Shown: positions 53,546-62,975 of the stretch, one piece after another
How the letters are laid out: every line of letters starts with the position of its first letter
Position numbering within the stretch: the first letter of the stretch is position 1
Source: Limisphaerales bacterium
GTDB taxonomy: Bacteria; Verrucomicrobiota; Verrucomicrobiia; Limisphaerales; UBA1100
NCBI GenBank assembly: GCA_014382585.1
Contig: JACNJL010000048.1
Coordinates: 1-64,000 of the forward strand
Reading direction: 5' to 3'
Length of the DNA: 64,000 nt
The notes under the pieces: generated by a model
The model's database searches: none
What the model was told of the DNA's origin: nothing
The model's input: only the letters and a program-made list of their open reading frames with translations
Program-made: the position numbers and the translations under genes

Positions 53546-53957
53546 AGCAGCCCAACTAGCCAAGCGGCGCGAACAATTACCAGAACGGGTACGTGTTTAT
53601 GAAAAAATCAAACCCGGGATCTGGACTTATAATGGTGTTTTCCATCTCATTGATTCCTGGCGAGAAAAATCTAATCGAAGACATGTTTTTAAATTTCGCC
53701 TTGTTGCTGTAGAGGGCGACGAAGATTTCTCTCGACCTGTAAGTATTGACATTCCACACAGAAGAATAATACCGACGAATATCAAGTTAGAAGTTTGGAC
53801 TCGAGATCAGGGCCAGTGTGTTGAATGTGGATCGGAAGACAATCTCCACTTTGACCATATCCTTCCTTTTTCAAAAGGCGGAACCTCTATAACAACGGAT
53901 AACATTCAGCTTCTTTGCATGCGACACAACCTTAAAAAATCCGCGAAAATACAATAA
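53529..53957 (+). CDS. HNH endonuclease (C-terminal half of a split SRA-HNH protein)
   Basis: 142 residues. An N-terminal stretch (AAQLAKRREQLPERVRVYEKI, then GIWTYNGVFHLIDSWREKS) extends the SRA part, and a C-terminal HNH nuclease follows with two zinc-binding Cys pairs: CVECGSEDNLHFDHILPFSKGG and the end LLCMRHNLKKS (first pair C-x2-C, catalytic His in FDHI, then Asn/His of the HNH). HNH enzymes cut DNA with a metal ion. No clear ribosome-binding site precedes the ATG, which fits a frameshift rather than a separate gene. No methyltransferase lies near. Confidence 0.75.
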   Translation: MESLIKAAQLAKRREQLPERVRVYEKIKPGIWTYNGVFHLIDSWREKSNRRHVFKFRLVAVEGDEDFSRPVSIDIPHRRIIPTNIKLEVWTRDQGQCVECGSEDNLHFDHILPFSKGGTSITTDNIQLLCMRHNLKKSAKIQ

Positions 53958-53976
53958 ATCCCTCCAGGTAATCGCA

Positions 53977-55446
53977 ATGAAAACAATTGACATTTACTCT
54001 GTTGCATATGCGCTCGTTTTCTTTGCATTTTCACCTGCGGCCGCCGCCAAGCCCAATGTGCTGTTCGTCATTTCGGACGACCTGAACTACGCCCTCGGCG
54101 GAGACGGCCATCCCGAATGCAAGACGCCGAACCTTGATCGGTTTGCCAAGACGGGCGTTAGCTTTACGCGGGCGTATTGTCAGTTTCCGTTCTGTGGTCC
54201 TTCGCGGGCTTCCATCATGACGGGCCAGTATCCGTTGGTGAACGGCGTGATGCGCAACGGAGGCAAGGTCGATCCCAACCGGGTGACCCTTCCCCGGCAC
54301 TTTGCCAACCACGGCTATTGGAGCGCGCGCGTGAGCAAGATCTATCACATGGGCATCCCCGTCGACATCGTGCAAGGAACGTCCGGCCCGGACCATGCCG
54401 CTTCTTGGAGCGAGGCCCATAATATCACCGCCCTCGAAACGATGACGCCTGGCAAGCTGGCCGATTACACGCATCCAGACGCCGCCGAGCATTACCCCGC
54501 CGAACGCGCCAAATGGGCCGCCGCGCATCGTGAAGGGGCTCCCTACAAAATGCATCCCTCCATCCGCGGCGATTACGCCGTGCTCGAAGTAGCGGATAAG
54601 GACACCGGATTACTCGCCGATACCCTGGCCGTCGACAAGGCCCTCGCACTGCTCAAAGGCCGCCAAGGCCAGGCCAAGCCCTTCTTTCTCGCTGTCGGCT
54701 TGGTGCGCCCGCACTTTCCGTTTGTGGCGACCGAGGGCAGCCTTGAACCTTATGATGCCCATCGAATGGCTCATCCGGATTTTCCGCAGGACGATCACGC
54801 CGACATGCCGACCGGCTCCAAGGGACGCATGATGGAGCTAAAGAAAACCGCCGTCCGGGAAGTCCGCCGCGGTTACTACGGCGCGGTCACTTACATGGAC
54901 GCGCAATTTGGCCGCCTCATGAACGGGCTCGATCATCTCAAGCTTCGCGGCAACACCATCGTCGTCTTCGTCTCCGACCACGGCTATCTGCTGGGCGAAC
55001 ATCAGATGTGGAAAAAAGGCGTCCTTTGGAACGAAGCCATCCATGTCCCGCTCATCATTTCCGCGCCCGGCAAAAAGCAAGGCGCGCGCACGAATCACAT
55101 CGTCGAACTCATCGACCTGTATCCTACCCTCGCCGAACTCGCGGGCTTGCCTCCCGAACCCAAGGCCCAAGGGCAAAGCCTCGTACCGCTGTTGAATAAC
55201 CCAGACGCAAAACTCCCGCGTCAAGATGCCTGGACAACCGTCGCGCGCGGCCATGGCCTACGTTCCGGCAAATGGGCCTTCATGTGGTACCCCGCCTCCA
55301 AGCGCACCAAAACCGAAGGATTCATGCTCTACGACATGGAGAAAGATCCGAAACAATTCACCAACCTCGCCAATGACCCCGCCCACGCCGCCATCAAGGC
55401 CAAGCTCTTAGAGCGCTTGAAAGAACGGCTCAATGAAGTAAAGTGA
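53977..55446 (+). CDS. Type I sulfatase, iduronate-2-sulfatase-like (3 of 7)
   Basis: 489 residues with a signal (VAYALVFFAFSPAAAA). Metal motif VISDDLNYALGG and the formylglycine site C73-G-P-S-R (FPFCGPSRASIMTG) are intact; the CGPSR form and YWSARVSKIYHMG fit the iduronate-2-sulfatase-like group. HGYLLGEHQMWKKG marks the catalytic region. Its first 10 codons are AT-rich like the insert just upstream, then composition returns to the local norm. It probably removes sulfate from a glycan and is 6 nt from the next gene's start. Confidence 0.92.
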   Translation: MKTIDIYSVAYALVFFAFSPAAAAKPNVLFVISDDLNYALGGDGHPECKTPNLDRFAKTGVSFTRAYCQFPFCGPSRASIMTGQYPLVNGVMRNGGKVDPNRVTLPRHFANHGYWSARVSKIYHMGIPVDIVQGTSGPDHAASWSEAHNITALETMTPGKLADYTHPDAAEHYPAERAKWAAAHREGAPYKMHPSIRGDYAVLEVADKDTGLLADTLAVDKALALLKGRQGQAKPFFLAVGLVRPHFPFVATEGSLEPYDAHRMAHPDFPQDDHADMPTGSKGRMMELKKTAVREVRRGYYGAVTYMDAQFGRLMNGLDHLKLRGNTIVVFVSDHGYLLGEHQMWKKGVLWNEAIHVPLIISAPGKKQGARTNHIVELIDLYPTLAELAGLPPEPKAQGQSLVPLLNNPDAKLPRQDAWTTVARGHGLRSGKWAFMWYPASKRTKTEGFMLYDMEKDPKQFTNLANDPAHAAIKAKLLERLKERLNEVK

Positions 55447-55452
55447 ACGGTG

Positions 55453-56499
55453 ATGAGATTCTCAATTGCGCTATGTGCACTGGCCATTCTGACACCCGCG
55501 GTAATTGCCGAACCGCCGCCGGCATTGGAGCGTTACCGTAATTTGGAGTTCCCACCGCGACCGGAGAATTTTGACAAGGGTTGGCGTGAACGGGTAGCGC
55601 TGGAATTTGAGATTATCAATCAGGCCAACCTGTCCTCCCTGCGCGCGGGTCTGACTGACAAAAACGAATTTGTACGATCCATGGCCGCCCGGGCGCTGGG
55701 CATTCGTGGAGACAAGGCCTCGGCCAATGCGCTGGCGGAGGTGGCCCGGAAAGATCGGGAGTTCATGGTTCGCATTCGGGCCGTGGAATCACTTGGTCTG
55801 CTCAAGATGAAGGCGGAGGTGATTGAGGCGGCAAAGAAGGATCGCCAAGGCGCTGTGCGCTGGTCGGCTGATTTGGCCGCTGACCAGCTCAAGAGCAAAC
55901 AGGATTGTGCCGGCCAAATTCGGCGGGCGTTTGCGGCGGGCATTAACCGCAAGAAAATGGGCTCGGCAATGATCGGGCAACCCGCTCCGGATTTCACCGC
56001 CCAAACGCTGGACGGCAAGCCCTTCAAGCTATCGACCGTTCTGGGCAAGAAACCCATTGCGCTGTATTTTGCGGCCTTCGATCAATGAGGCGGCTGCATG
56101 CATGAGCAGGCGCAGTTGCGCCTGAAAAAAGAAGAAGTCCTTAAGCTGGGTGCAGAAGTATATCTGATCCAGTCCCATGACCTGCTGCGCACCCGGGTGT
56201 TTAAGGAGGAGAATCGGTTGCTCTCCCGCGGCAACGGCCCGTTCGCCAAACAAAAGAGCCTCGTCTTCAGCACGGCACTGGCTGATCCGGCGGGACAGGC
56301 GGCAGCGATTTATGGGGTTGCCCGCAAATGCATCCGCTGGGGCGGCTGGGTAGAGAACAACCCTTGTTGGTTCGTTATCGATCGCAAAGGCATTCTCACC
56401 TACGCAGCGCATCCCACGTTTGCCTCGCCTACTTCCTATGTAAAGGAAGTTGACGATATGCTAAAAGCACTGGAGCAAGCTTCCCGCCACTCCAATTAG
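55453..56499 (+). CDS. HEAT-repeat/redoxin protein interrupted by in-frame UGA, candidate selenoprotein
   Basis: A signal peptide (SIALCALAILTPAVIA) is followed by HEAT-like helices (about 50-150) and an AhpC/TSA-like redoxin domain (from about 175, IGQPAPDFTAQTLDGKPF). At codon 212 (TGA 56086-56088) the frame continues after the stop with GGCMHEQAQLRL and a full thioredoxin-fold remainder (CIRWGGWVENNPCWFVIDRKG), giving 348 residues. The UGA takes the place of the first Cys/Thr of a CxxC/TxxC redox motif (UGGC). Conventional annotation gives two ORFs, 55453-56088 and 56098-56499. Alternatives are a nonsense mutation, or reinitiation at ATG 56098 with GAGG 7 nt before it. GTG 55450 is another start. 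Confidence 0.72.
56107..56124 (+). promoter_or_regulatory. SECIS-like hairpin just downstream of the in-frame UGA
   Basis: CAGGCGC (56107-56113) pairs perfectly with GCGCCTG (56118-56124) around the loop AGTT (56114-56117). The loop is 26-29 nt after the UGA and has G in its second position and GU within it. This matches what is known of bacterial SECIS elements, which lie in the coding frame shortly after the Sec codon. The hairpin is seen in the sequence; the role is inferred. Confidence 0.5.
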
Positions 56500-56553
56500 C
56501 CCCCGCTAAAAGCTGGCCTTCGCAGGCGCTTTGGTACAGATTCCCCGCCCATT

Positions 56554-58077
56554 ATGATCCGTTTCCTTACGCTTCTCTTTGCACTGACATTGCCCATCAA
56601 GGCCGAGAATCGCCCGCCCAACATCGTGTTCATTTTCATTGATGACTGGGCCTGGAACGGCACCCCGATTGCCTTTGATGAGGCGATGGCCAATTCCAAA
56701 ATGCCCGTGCTGCAGATGCCGCATCTCAAGCGGCTCGCACGCGATGGTATGAAGTTTCGCAACGCCTACGCCTCGCCGCAGTGTTCGCCTTCGCGTGTGT
56801 GTGTGCAGACCGGCCAATCCTCCCCGCGCAATGGCTACACCGTGTTCTCGAATGCGCTCGGGCAGGAATATTTTAACGTCAAGAAATCGCGCGGCCTGCC
56901 GGTGATCTCCTGCATCTCGGATATGACACTCGATCCCGAGGCCGTGACCATTCCGGAGGCGCTCAAGCCGTTGGGCTATGCGAGCGCGCATTTTGGTAAA
57001 TGGCATATGCGCGGCGATCCCGGCGCTGAGGGGTACATCGCGCATGACGGCGATACCACCAACGACCCCGGCAACACCGTGGGCAAAGTCGCCCGCCAAC
57101 CGGATGATCTTACCGACCCCAAGCTGATGTTCAGCGTCACCCAACGCTCGATGGACTTCATCGACGCACAGGCCAAGGCGAAGCGGCCTTTTTACCTGCA
57201 GATTTCCCACTACGCCATGCACGAGGGCCGCGAATGCCTGCCCGCCACGCGCACCAAGTACGTGAAACATCCCGCCGTGCAGGCCTACTACAAGCGCGCC
57301 GGCAAGACCGCCGACAACATCAACCGCAAACAAGACCCCGCCATCTGGCTGGGCATGGCGGAGGATCTCGACCGCTGCATCGGCGACGTGCTCGCCAAGC
57401 TTAAGCAGGCCGGCATTGCGGACAACACCTACGTCGTGGTGATGTCCGACAACGGTTATCGTCACAAGGAACTCAAGCTGCATCCCAAGCTCACCCAGCC
57501 CATGCACGCCCACAAATGGTGGGTGTGGCAGGGCGGCATTCGTGTGCCGATGATTGTGCGCGGCCCCGGCATCCCCGCCGGCAGGACGTTTGATGGCAAC
57601 GTGGTGAACTACGATCTGCTCCCCACCTTCGTCGACTGGGCTGGCGGTCAGCCCGGGAAATTAAAAGACATCGACGGCGTTTCCCTCGCCGACTATTTGC
57701 GCGGCAAAAAACCGGACGAGGCTTTCCTCAAGCGGCACCTCTATTTTCATTACCCGCACAACCGCACCTCCATGCCGCACTCGGCCATTGTCTCCGGCAC
57801 GGACAAGGTCATCCACTTTTACGACCACGACGACATCCCGATGCTCTTCGATCTCGCCAAGGACGAAGCCGAGACGACCAATCTTGCCGGCAAGCATCCA
57901 GAGCGCCATCAGGCGCTCTTCGGTGAGATGATGCGCTACCTCAAGGCCGTCGACGCCCGCATCCCCAAGGTGAACCCGGACTTCGATCCCGAGGCGTACA
58001 AACAAATGGAAGCGTACGAAAAACGCCTGCCCTACGGCCCGTTCAAGGGACGCCGGCCGGCCGGTGATGACGAATAA
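56554..58077 (+). CDS. Type I sulfatase (4 of 7)
   Basis: 507 residues with a signal ([15 protein letters not shown]). [15 protein letters not shown] provides the metal aspartates; the formylglycine site is C77-S-P-S-R. An insertion ([18 protein letters not shown]) before the site is unusual among the seven. [17 protein letters not shown] replaces the common GKWHLG. The sulfatase acts on an unidentified sulfate ester. It lies about 55 nt after the redoxin-like gene and 14 nt before the next sulfatase gene. Confidence 0.92.
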   Translation: MIRFLTLLFALTLPIKAENRPPNIVFIFIDDWAWNGTPIAFDEAMANSKMPVLQMPHLKRLARDGMKFRNAYASPQCSPSRVCVQTGQSSPRNGYTVFSNALGQEYFNVKKSRGLPVISCISDMTLDPEAVTIPEALKPLGYASAHFGKWHMRGDPGAEGYIAHDGDTTNDPGNTVGKVARQPDDLTDPKLMFSVTQRSMDFIDAQAKAKRPFYLQISHYAMHEGRECLPATRTKYVKHPAVQAYYKRAGKTADNINRKQDPAIWLGMAEDLDRCIGDVLAKLKQAGIADNTYVVVMSDNGYRHKELKLHPKLTQPMHAHKWWVWQGGIRVPMIVRGPGIPAGRTFDGNVVNYDLLPTFVDWAGGQPGKLKDIDGVSLADYLRGKKPDEAFLKRHLYFHYPHNRTSMPHSAIVSGTDKVIHFYDHDDIPMLFDLAKDEAETTNLAGKHPERHQALFGEMMRYLKAVDARIPKVNPDFDPEAYKQMEAYEKRLPYGPFKGRRPAGDDE

Positions 58078-58091
58078 TCCTTTAACACTCC

Positions 58092-59831
58092 ATGAAACGA
58101 ATGACACTATTGATCGCGGCACTGCTCATTGCAGTCCCGTTACACGGCGAGAACGCAGACCGCCCGAACATCCTCTGGATTACCAGCGAGGACAATAGCA
58201 TCTCTTGGCTGAGTTGTTACGGTAGTAAAAATGCCAAGACCCCCAACCTAGATCAGTTTGCCAAGGAAGGCTTTCGTTACCTGCACTGCTTCGATAACGC
58301 GGCCGTCTGCGCTCCCACGCGATCTACTTGGATCACCGGCCATTACGCCATCTCCATTGGCACCCAGCCAATGCGAAGCCGTTACAAGATTCCGCACGAC
58401 AAGATTCCCTACTATCCAGACCTATTGAAAGCCGCGGGCTACCACGTTTCTAATGGCGGTAAGACTGATTACAATATCGGCGGCAGAGACGATAAGGATA
58501 CTTGGCGGGTCGATGGAAAACTAGCCAAGCGCCAGCCCGGACAAAAATTCTTCCAAATCCGCAACATAGGGGACAGCCACGAAAGCCGAGCCTTCCCGAA
58601 GAATGCCGGCCAAGTGAAGACTGACCCCGCCAAAATGGTCTTACACGCCTACCATCCTGACCTTCCAGAGATGCGGATGACTTACGCGACTTACACCGAT
58701 GCGGTCCAGCGCATGGACGCCAAAGTTGGTGAAATTCTCGCTCAACTTAAGGCAGACGGACTCGCGGATGACACCATCGTCGTTTACTGTTCGGATCATG
58801 GCGGCGTCTTGCCTCGCAGCAAACGCTTCCTCTATTCGAGTGGAACGCATTGCCCTCTCATCGTTCGTATTCCAGAAAAATGGAAGCATTGGTGGCCCGC
58901 CGAAAAACCGGGGATGACCGTGGATCGCATCGTTAGCTTTGTCGATATGCCTAAAACATTCCTTAGCCTTGCGGGTGCCGCAGTCCCCAAAAGCTACCAA
59001 GGGCGCATTTTTCTCGGTGGCGACATCGAGCCGGCCCCAAAATACCACCTCAGCTTTCGGGAACGAGCCGACGAGTGCTCTGACATGGTCCGCGGCATGC
59101 GTGACGAACGGTATGCTTACATTAAAAACTATATGCCTTGGGCCCCTAACGGACAAAAGCTCCGATACATGTGGACGATGACCGGCACCCAAGCCTGGGA
59201 AAAACACTACCAAGACGGCAAGTGCGATGCGGTGACCGGACGTTTTTTCCGCCCTCGGCCCTCTGAGGAGTTCTTTGATACCGTGAATGACTTCGACAAT
59301 ATCCACAACCTAGCCAACTCCCCCCAACACCGGGCCAAGCTTACCGAGTTGAAACAGGCTTTACGTAAGAAACAATTGGAACTGTTCGACTCGGGTCTGC
59401 TGCCTGAAAACATGCGGGTACGCCGGGCCGAAGCCCATGGGCTGACGATCTACGAAATGGTCCGAGACCCAAAACTTTACCCTCTCGAAAAGTACCTAGA
59501 CTTTTCCGACTTGGCCCTATCCCGAAATCCCACCAACCTGAATCAGCTGATCAAGGGCATGAACGACCCGGACGAAGGGATTCGCTACTGGGCCATCTGT
59601 GGCCTGTTCCTTCTCGAAGAAAAAGCCAAGCCTGCGCTCAAAACTATAGAAAAAGCGCTAATTGACGACAGCACTGAAGTCCAAATGATGGCCGCATGGA
59701 CCCTGCACAAATTCGGAGACCAAGAGAAAGCCGCAGCCGCTTTATCCGCGGTCCACAAGGTCTCGAATAAGGACAAACCCCTTTATGAATCCATCAAGCG
59801 CTGGATGAACGCGGTTCACCCAAAACACTAA
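58092..59831 (+). CDS. Type I sulfatase with C-terminal HEAT repeats (5 of 7)
   Basis: 579 residues with a signal (LIAALLIAVPLHG). The metal motif is ILWITSEDNSISW (SED in place of the usual DD) and the formylglycine site is C73-A-P-T-R, a variant that still fits C-x-P/A-x-R. This form is common in heparan-N-sulfatase-like PVC enzymes. After about residue 480 there are two or three HEAT/PBS-type repeats (DPDEGIRYWAICGLFLLEE; STEVQMMAAWTLHKFGD), which might mediate protein contact. Codon use includes more AT-ending and CTA codons than in neighbours, so transfer is possible. Confidence 0.9.
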   Translation: MKRMTLLIAALLIAVPLHGENADRPNILWITSEDNSISWLSCYGSKNAKTPNLDQFAKEGFRYLHCFDNAAVCAPTRSTWITGHYAISIGTQPMRSRYKIPHDKIPYYPDLLKAAGYHVSNGGKTDYNIGGRDDKDTWRVDGKLAKRQPGQKFFQIRNIGDSHESRAFPKNAGQVKTDPAKMVLHAYHPDLPEMRMTYATYTDAVQRMDAKVGEILAQLKADGLADDTIVVYCSDHGGVLPRSKRFLYSSGTHCPLIVRIPEKWKHWWPAEKPGMTVDRIVSFVDMPKTFLSLAGAAVPKSYQGRIFLGGDIEPAPKYHLSFRERADECSDMVRGMRDERYAYIKNYMPWAPNGQKLRYMWTMTGTQAWEKHYQDGKCDAVTGRFFRPRPSEEFFDTVNDFDNIHNLANSPQHRAKLTELKQALRKKQLELFDSGLLPENMRVRRAEAHGLTIYEMVRDPKLYPLEKYLDFSDLALSRNPTNLNQLIKGMNDPDEGIRYWAICGLFLLEEKAKPALKTIEKALIDDSTEVQMMAAWTLHKFGDQEKAAAALSAVHKVSNKDKPLYESIKRWMNAVHPKH

Positions 59832-59843
59832 GCTCATACTCCG

Positions 59844-61472
59844 ATGACCATTCACGCATCGCTCCGTTCACACCTGTTTTGCATTCTGTGGAGTTTCATA
59901 CTGCTCCCGTTCATCACCCTGCCCGCGGCGACCAAACAGCAACCGAATGTCCTCTTCCTCGCAGTCGATGACATGAACGACTGGATCGGCTGCTTAAACA
60001 CCACCCCACGGGCGCTCACGCCGAACATCGACAAACTGGCCGCGCGCGGCGTGAACTTCTCCAACGCCCACACCGCCGGCGTGTATTGTGCCCCCAGTCG
60101 CGCCGCAATTTTCTCCGGCCAATTCGCCTCCACCACCGGCTGTTATCAGAGCGCCACTTATTTTGTGGAACACCCCCAAATCGAATCGCTGCAAACCAGC
60201 TTCGCCAAGGCCGGCTATGCCACTTATGGCGGCGGCAAACTGTTTCATCATCCGGCCGGCAACATCGACACGCGCAACTGGACGGAGTTTTTTCTGCGCA
60301 ATCCACACCAGCGGAATGCCGGTTGGCCGATGGAATCGTGGAGCAAGGAAACCCCCTTCCCTCACCCGTTCCCGGCCAGTTCGTACAACGCCGGACAGGA
60401 AATCAGTGGCGGCCTCTTTCTTGAGTGGGCGCCGATTCCGAATGATCAGGAGGAACACCTCGCCGACACCCAGCGCGCCAATTGGGCGGTGCAGCAACTC
60501 CAGAAAAAACACGATCAACCCTTCTTTCTGGGCGTGGGGTTTTACGCCCCGCATTATCCGAATTATTGTCCGCAAAAATATTTCGATCTCTACGAGACTG
60601 AGAAAATCAAACTGCCCCCGATCAAGAAGGACGACCTCGCCGATTTACCGGCTCGGATTCAAAAGATTCGAACCAACCGCGCCCGAGTCCATGACAAGCT
60701 GGAATCGCTGGACGCCGTGGATGACGCGATCCATGGCTACCTCGCCTGTATCAGTTATGCGGATGCCATGATCGGCCGTGTGCTGGATGCGCTCGAAGCC
60801 AGCCCGCATGCCAACAACACCCTCGTCGTGCTCTGGAGTGATCACGGCTACCATCACGGCGAGAAAGGGCAATGGGGCAAACACACCCTTTGGGAGCGCA
60901 CCTCCAACGTCCCCTTCATCTGGGCCGGCCCCGGCGTCGCCAAAGGGGAGCGTACCGACGTCACCGTTAGTCTGATCGATATCTATCCAACCCTTGCCGA
61001 GATGTGCCAACTGCCCAAGCCGCATCAATCGCTCGAAGGCACCTCGCTGGCCGCCACCTTGGGCAAGCCCTCAGAAGCCAAGGATCGCACCGTGTTTTTG
61101 CCGTATCTGCAACCCGGCGAATACGCCGCCATCAACCGCGACTGGCGTTACATTCGCTATGCCGATGGCGAGGAACTCTACGATCTCAAGGCCGACCCGA
61201 ACGAATGGCACAACCTCGCCGATCAACCCCGGCACGCGGCCGTGAAAACCAAACTAGCGGCAATTGCCCCGAAACAATTCGCCCCACAAGCCCAGAAGTT
61301 TAACGTCAAACGCGATCTCGTGGTGAAAGACGGCCGGTTTGAATGGAAATACCGAAAAGGCAACACCACGCCAACCCCGACCTTTAAACCGCCCGTGACG
61401 TCCAAACCCGTCGCCCCAAAACCAACACAGCCTAAGGAGAAATTACCCAATACACTTCACCTCAAGCGATAA
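59844..61472 (+). CDS. Type I sulfatase, iduronate-2-sulfatase-like (6 of 7)
   Basis: 542 residues with a signal ([18 protein letters not shown]). [14 protein letters not shown] and the formylglycine site C82-A-P-S-R are intact. [12 protein letters not shown] and [23 protein letters not shown] are typical of the choline/iduronate-sulfatase-like group. The last ~35 residues ([27 protein letters not shown], in part) form a Pro/Thr/Lys-rich tail. The stop overlaps the next start as TAATG, indicating coupled translation with the next sulfatase. Confidence 0.92.
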   Translation: MTIHASLRSHLFCILWSFILLPFITLPAATKQQPNVLFLAVDDMNDWIGCLNTTPRALTPNIDKLAARGVNFSNAHTAGVYCAPSRAAIFSGQFASTTGCYQSATYFVEHPQIESLQTSFAKAGYATYGGGKLFHHPAGNIDTRNWTEFFLRNPHQRNAGWPMESWSKETPFPHPFPASSYNAGQEISGGLFLEWAPIPNDQEEHLADTQRANWAVQQLQKKHDQPFFLGVGFYAPHYPNYCPQKYFDLYETEKIKLPPIKKDDLADLPARIQKIRTNRARVHDKLESLDAVDDAIHGYLACISYADAMIGRVLDALEASPHANNTLVVLWSDHGYHHGEKGQWGKHTLWERTSNVPFIWAGPGVAKGERTDVTVSLIDIYPTLAEMCQLPKPHQSLEGTSLAATLGKPSEAKDRTVFLPYLQPGEYAAINRDWRYIRYADGEELYDLKADPNEWHNLADQPRHAAVKTKLAAIAPKQFAPQAQKFNVKRDLVVKDGRFEWKYRKGNTTPTPTFKPPVTSKPVAPKPTQPKEKLPNTLHLKR

Positions 61473-62962
61473 TGAACAGAACGAAATCAATGATCGCTAT
61501 ATCACGTGTTATAATCGGCCTACTGTTTCTACTGGCTGCCATCTTAACTGAAGCTGCGGACCGGCCAAACGTATTGTTAATCGTATGCGATGATTTGAAC
61601 ACACACGTATCCCCCGCCGGTTACGAGCCGATTCACACGCCGGTGATGAAACAGTTCGCTACCGAAGCCCAAACGTTTCAGCGGGCGTTTTGCCAATATC
61701 CCGTTTGCGGCCCCTCACGCGCTTCGTTCATGAGCGGACTCTATCCTGAATCAACTGGGGTACTCGATAACACAGCCGATATCCGACAAACCCGACCGAA
61801 CACTGTGAGTTTGCCGCAACATTTCAAACAACACGGCTACTGGACCGGCGGCGTGGGTAAACTGTTTCACACCCCGAAGCACGACCACGGGGACGCTGCC
61901 TGGAATATCAATCTACGATTCGACAATGATGAGTTGCCCAATGTCCGTGCAGCTCGTCAGAAGTTTGAGGCAGAACACGGTTCAGTAGAAACGGGCCCTA
62001 ACCGTCGTCGATGGCGCACACTAAAGAAACAGGTTTCAGCCAAACTCAGTGGCCAATCCCCGCCGGGCCATGGCCCCAGCGGCCTCACTGATGCCCAGCA
62101 TAAGGATGGTAAAAACGCCCGGCAAGTCGCCCAATGGTTAACCCAAAAGACGTATGGAGATCAGCCATTCTTGATCGCCTGCGGCATCCAGAAACCGCAT
62201 GTGCCCTTTCTGGCACCTAACAAGTATTTCGATCTCTATCCGTTAAACAAAATCACCTATAAACCGGACCATCCAAAACTTTGGGATTCGCTCCCCTCAT
62301 TGGCCAAGGTGAAACGCTACGAATCGTTTGGTTTCGAGCTCGGCAAGGAAAATGACGCCTTACGCCGCGAATATACACAGGCCTATCATGCGTGCATTTC
62401 ATTTATCGACGCGCAGATCGGAATCATGCTTGAGGCTCTCAAGCAAAGCGGCCACTGGAACAATACCGTGGTGATCATCACCTCCGATCATGGCTATCAT
62501 CTCGGCGACCATTTTCTTTGGGGCAAGGTCACTCTATTCGATATTGGAGCCAAGGTTCCATTAATCATCCGCGCCCCCGGCCTCACCCAAGCTGGCAGCA
62601 CATCGCAGGCGATGGTGGAGTTAATCGATCTGTATCCCACCCTCGCCGATCTGGCCGGCTTACCCAAGCCGACACATTTACAAGGCACCTCGCTTCGGCC
62701 ACTCCTTGGGCATCCGGAACGACTCGGTAAAAAGAAATTTGCTTACACAATCGTCACACGCGGCCCCAAGCTGGGCTACGCATTGCGTAATCAAAACTGG
62801 CGTTACGCAAAATGGCCCGATGGTGAGGAACTCTATAACCTTAATTCCGACCCAGAAGAGAAACAGAACCTGGCCGGAAAACCCCATCTCAACGAACGTC
62901 TCATGGAATTTCGCCAGAATCTCGCCGCCAAACAGATTGAATCTGCCTCCAAAAAACGGTAG
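61472..62962 (+). CDS. Type I sulfatase, iduronate-2-sulfatase-like (7 of 7)
   Basis: 496 residues with a signal (VIIGLLFLLAAILTEA). LLIVCDDLNTHVSP and the formylglycine site C79-G-P-S-R are present, and the catalytic DHGYHLGDHFLWGK motif follows. The closest relatives by motif are iduronate-2-sulfatase-like proteins, such as the one at 53977-55446, with which it shares FCQ(Y/F)P-CGPSRAS. It is translationally coupled to the preceding sulfatase (TAATG) and is followed about 13 nt later by a DUF1592-type gene. Confidence 0.92.
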   Translation: MNRTKSMIAISRVIIGLLFLLAAILTEAADRPNVLLIVCDDLNTHVSPAGYEPIHTPVMKQFATEAQTFQRAFCQYPVCGPSRASFMSGLYPESTGVLDNTADIRQTRPNTVSLPQHFKQHGYWTGGVGKLFHTPKHDHGDAAWNINLRFDNDELPNVRAARQKFEAEHGSVETGPNRRRWRTLKKQVSAKLSGQSPPGHGPSGLTDAQHKDGKNARQVAQWLTQKTYGDQPFLIACGIQKPHVPFLAPNKYFDLYPLNKITYKPDHPKLWDSLPSLAKVKRYESFGFELGKENDALRREYTQAYHACISFIDAQIGIMLEALKQSGHWNNTVVIITSDHGYHLGDHFLWGKVTLFDIGAKVPLIIRAPGLTQAGSTSQAMVELIDLYPTLADLAGLPKPTHLQGTSLRPLLGHPERLGKKKFAYTIVTRGPKLGYALRNQNWRYAKWPDGEELYNLNSDPEEKQNLAGKPHLNERLMEFRQNLAAKQIESASKKR

Positions 62963-62975
62963 TCTTATTGCCGGT

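Noticed and set aside
53267-53957. The two short overlapping genes as a toxin-antitoxin pair
   Set aside because: The first has SRA-like and the second HNH signatures that are normally fused, which explains them better.
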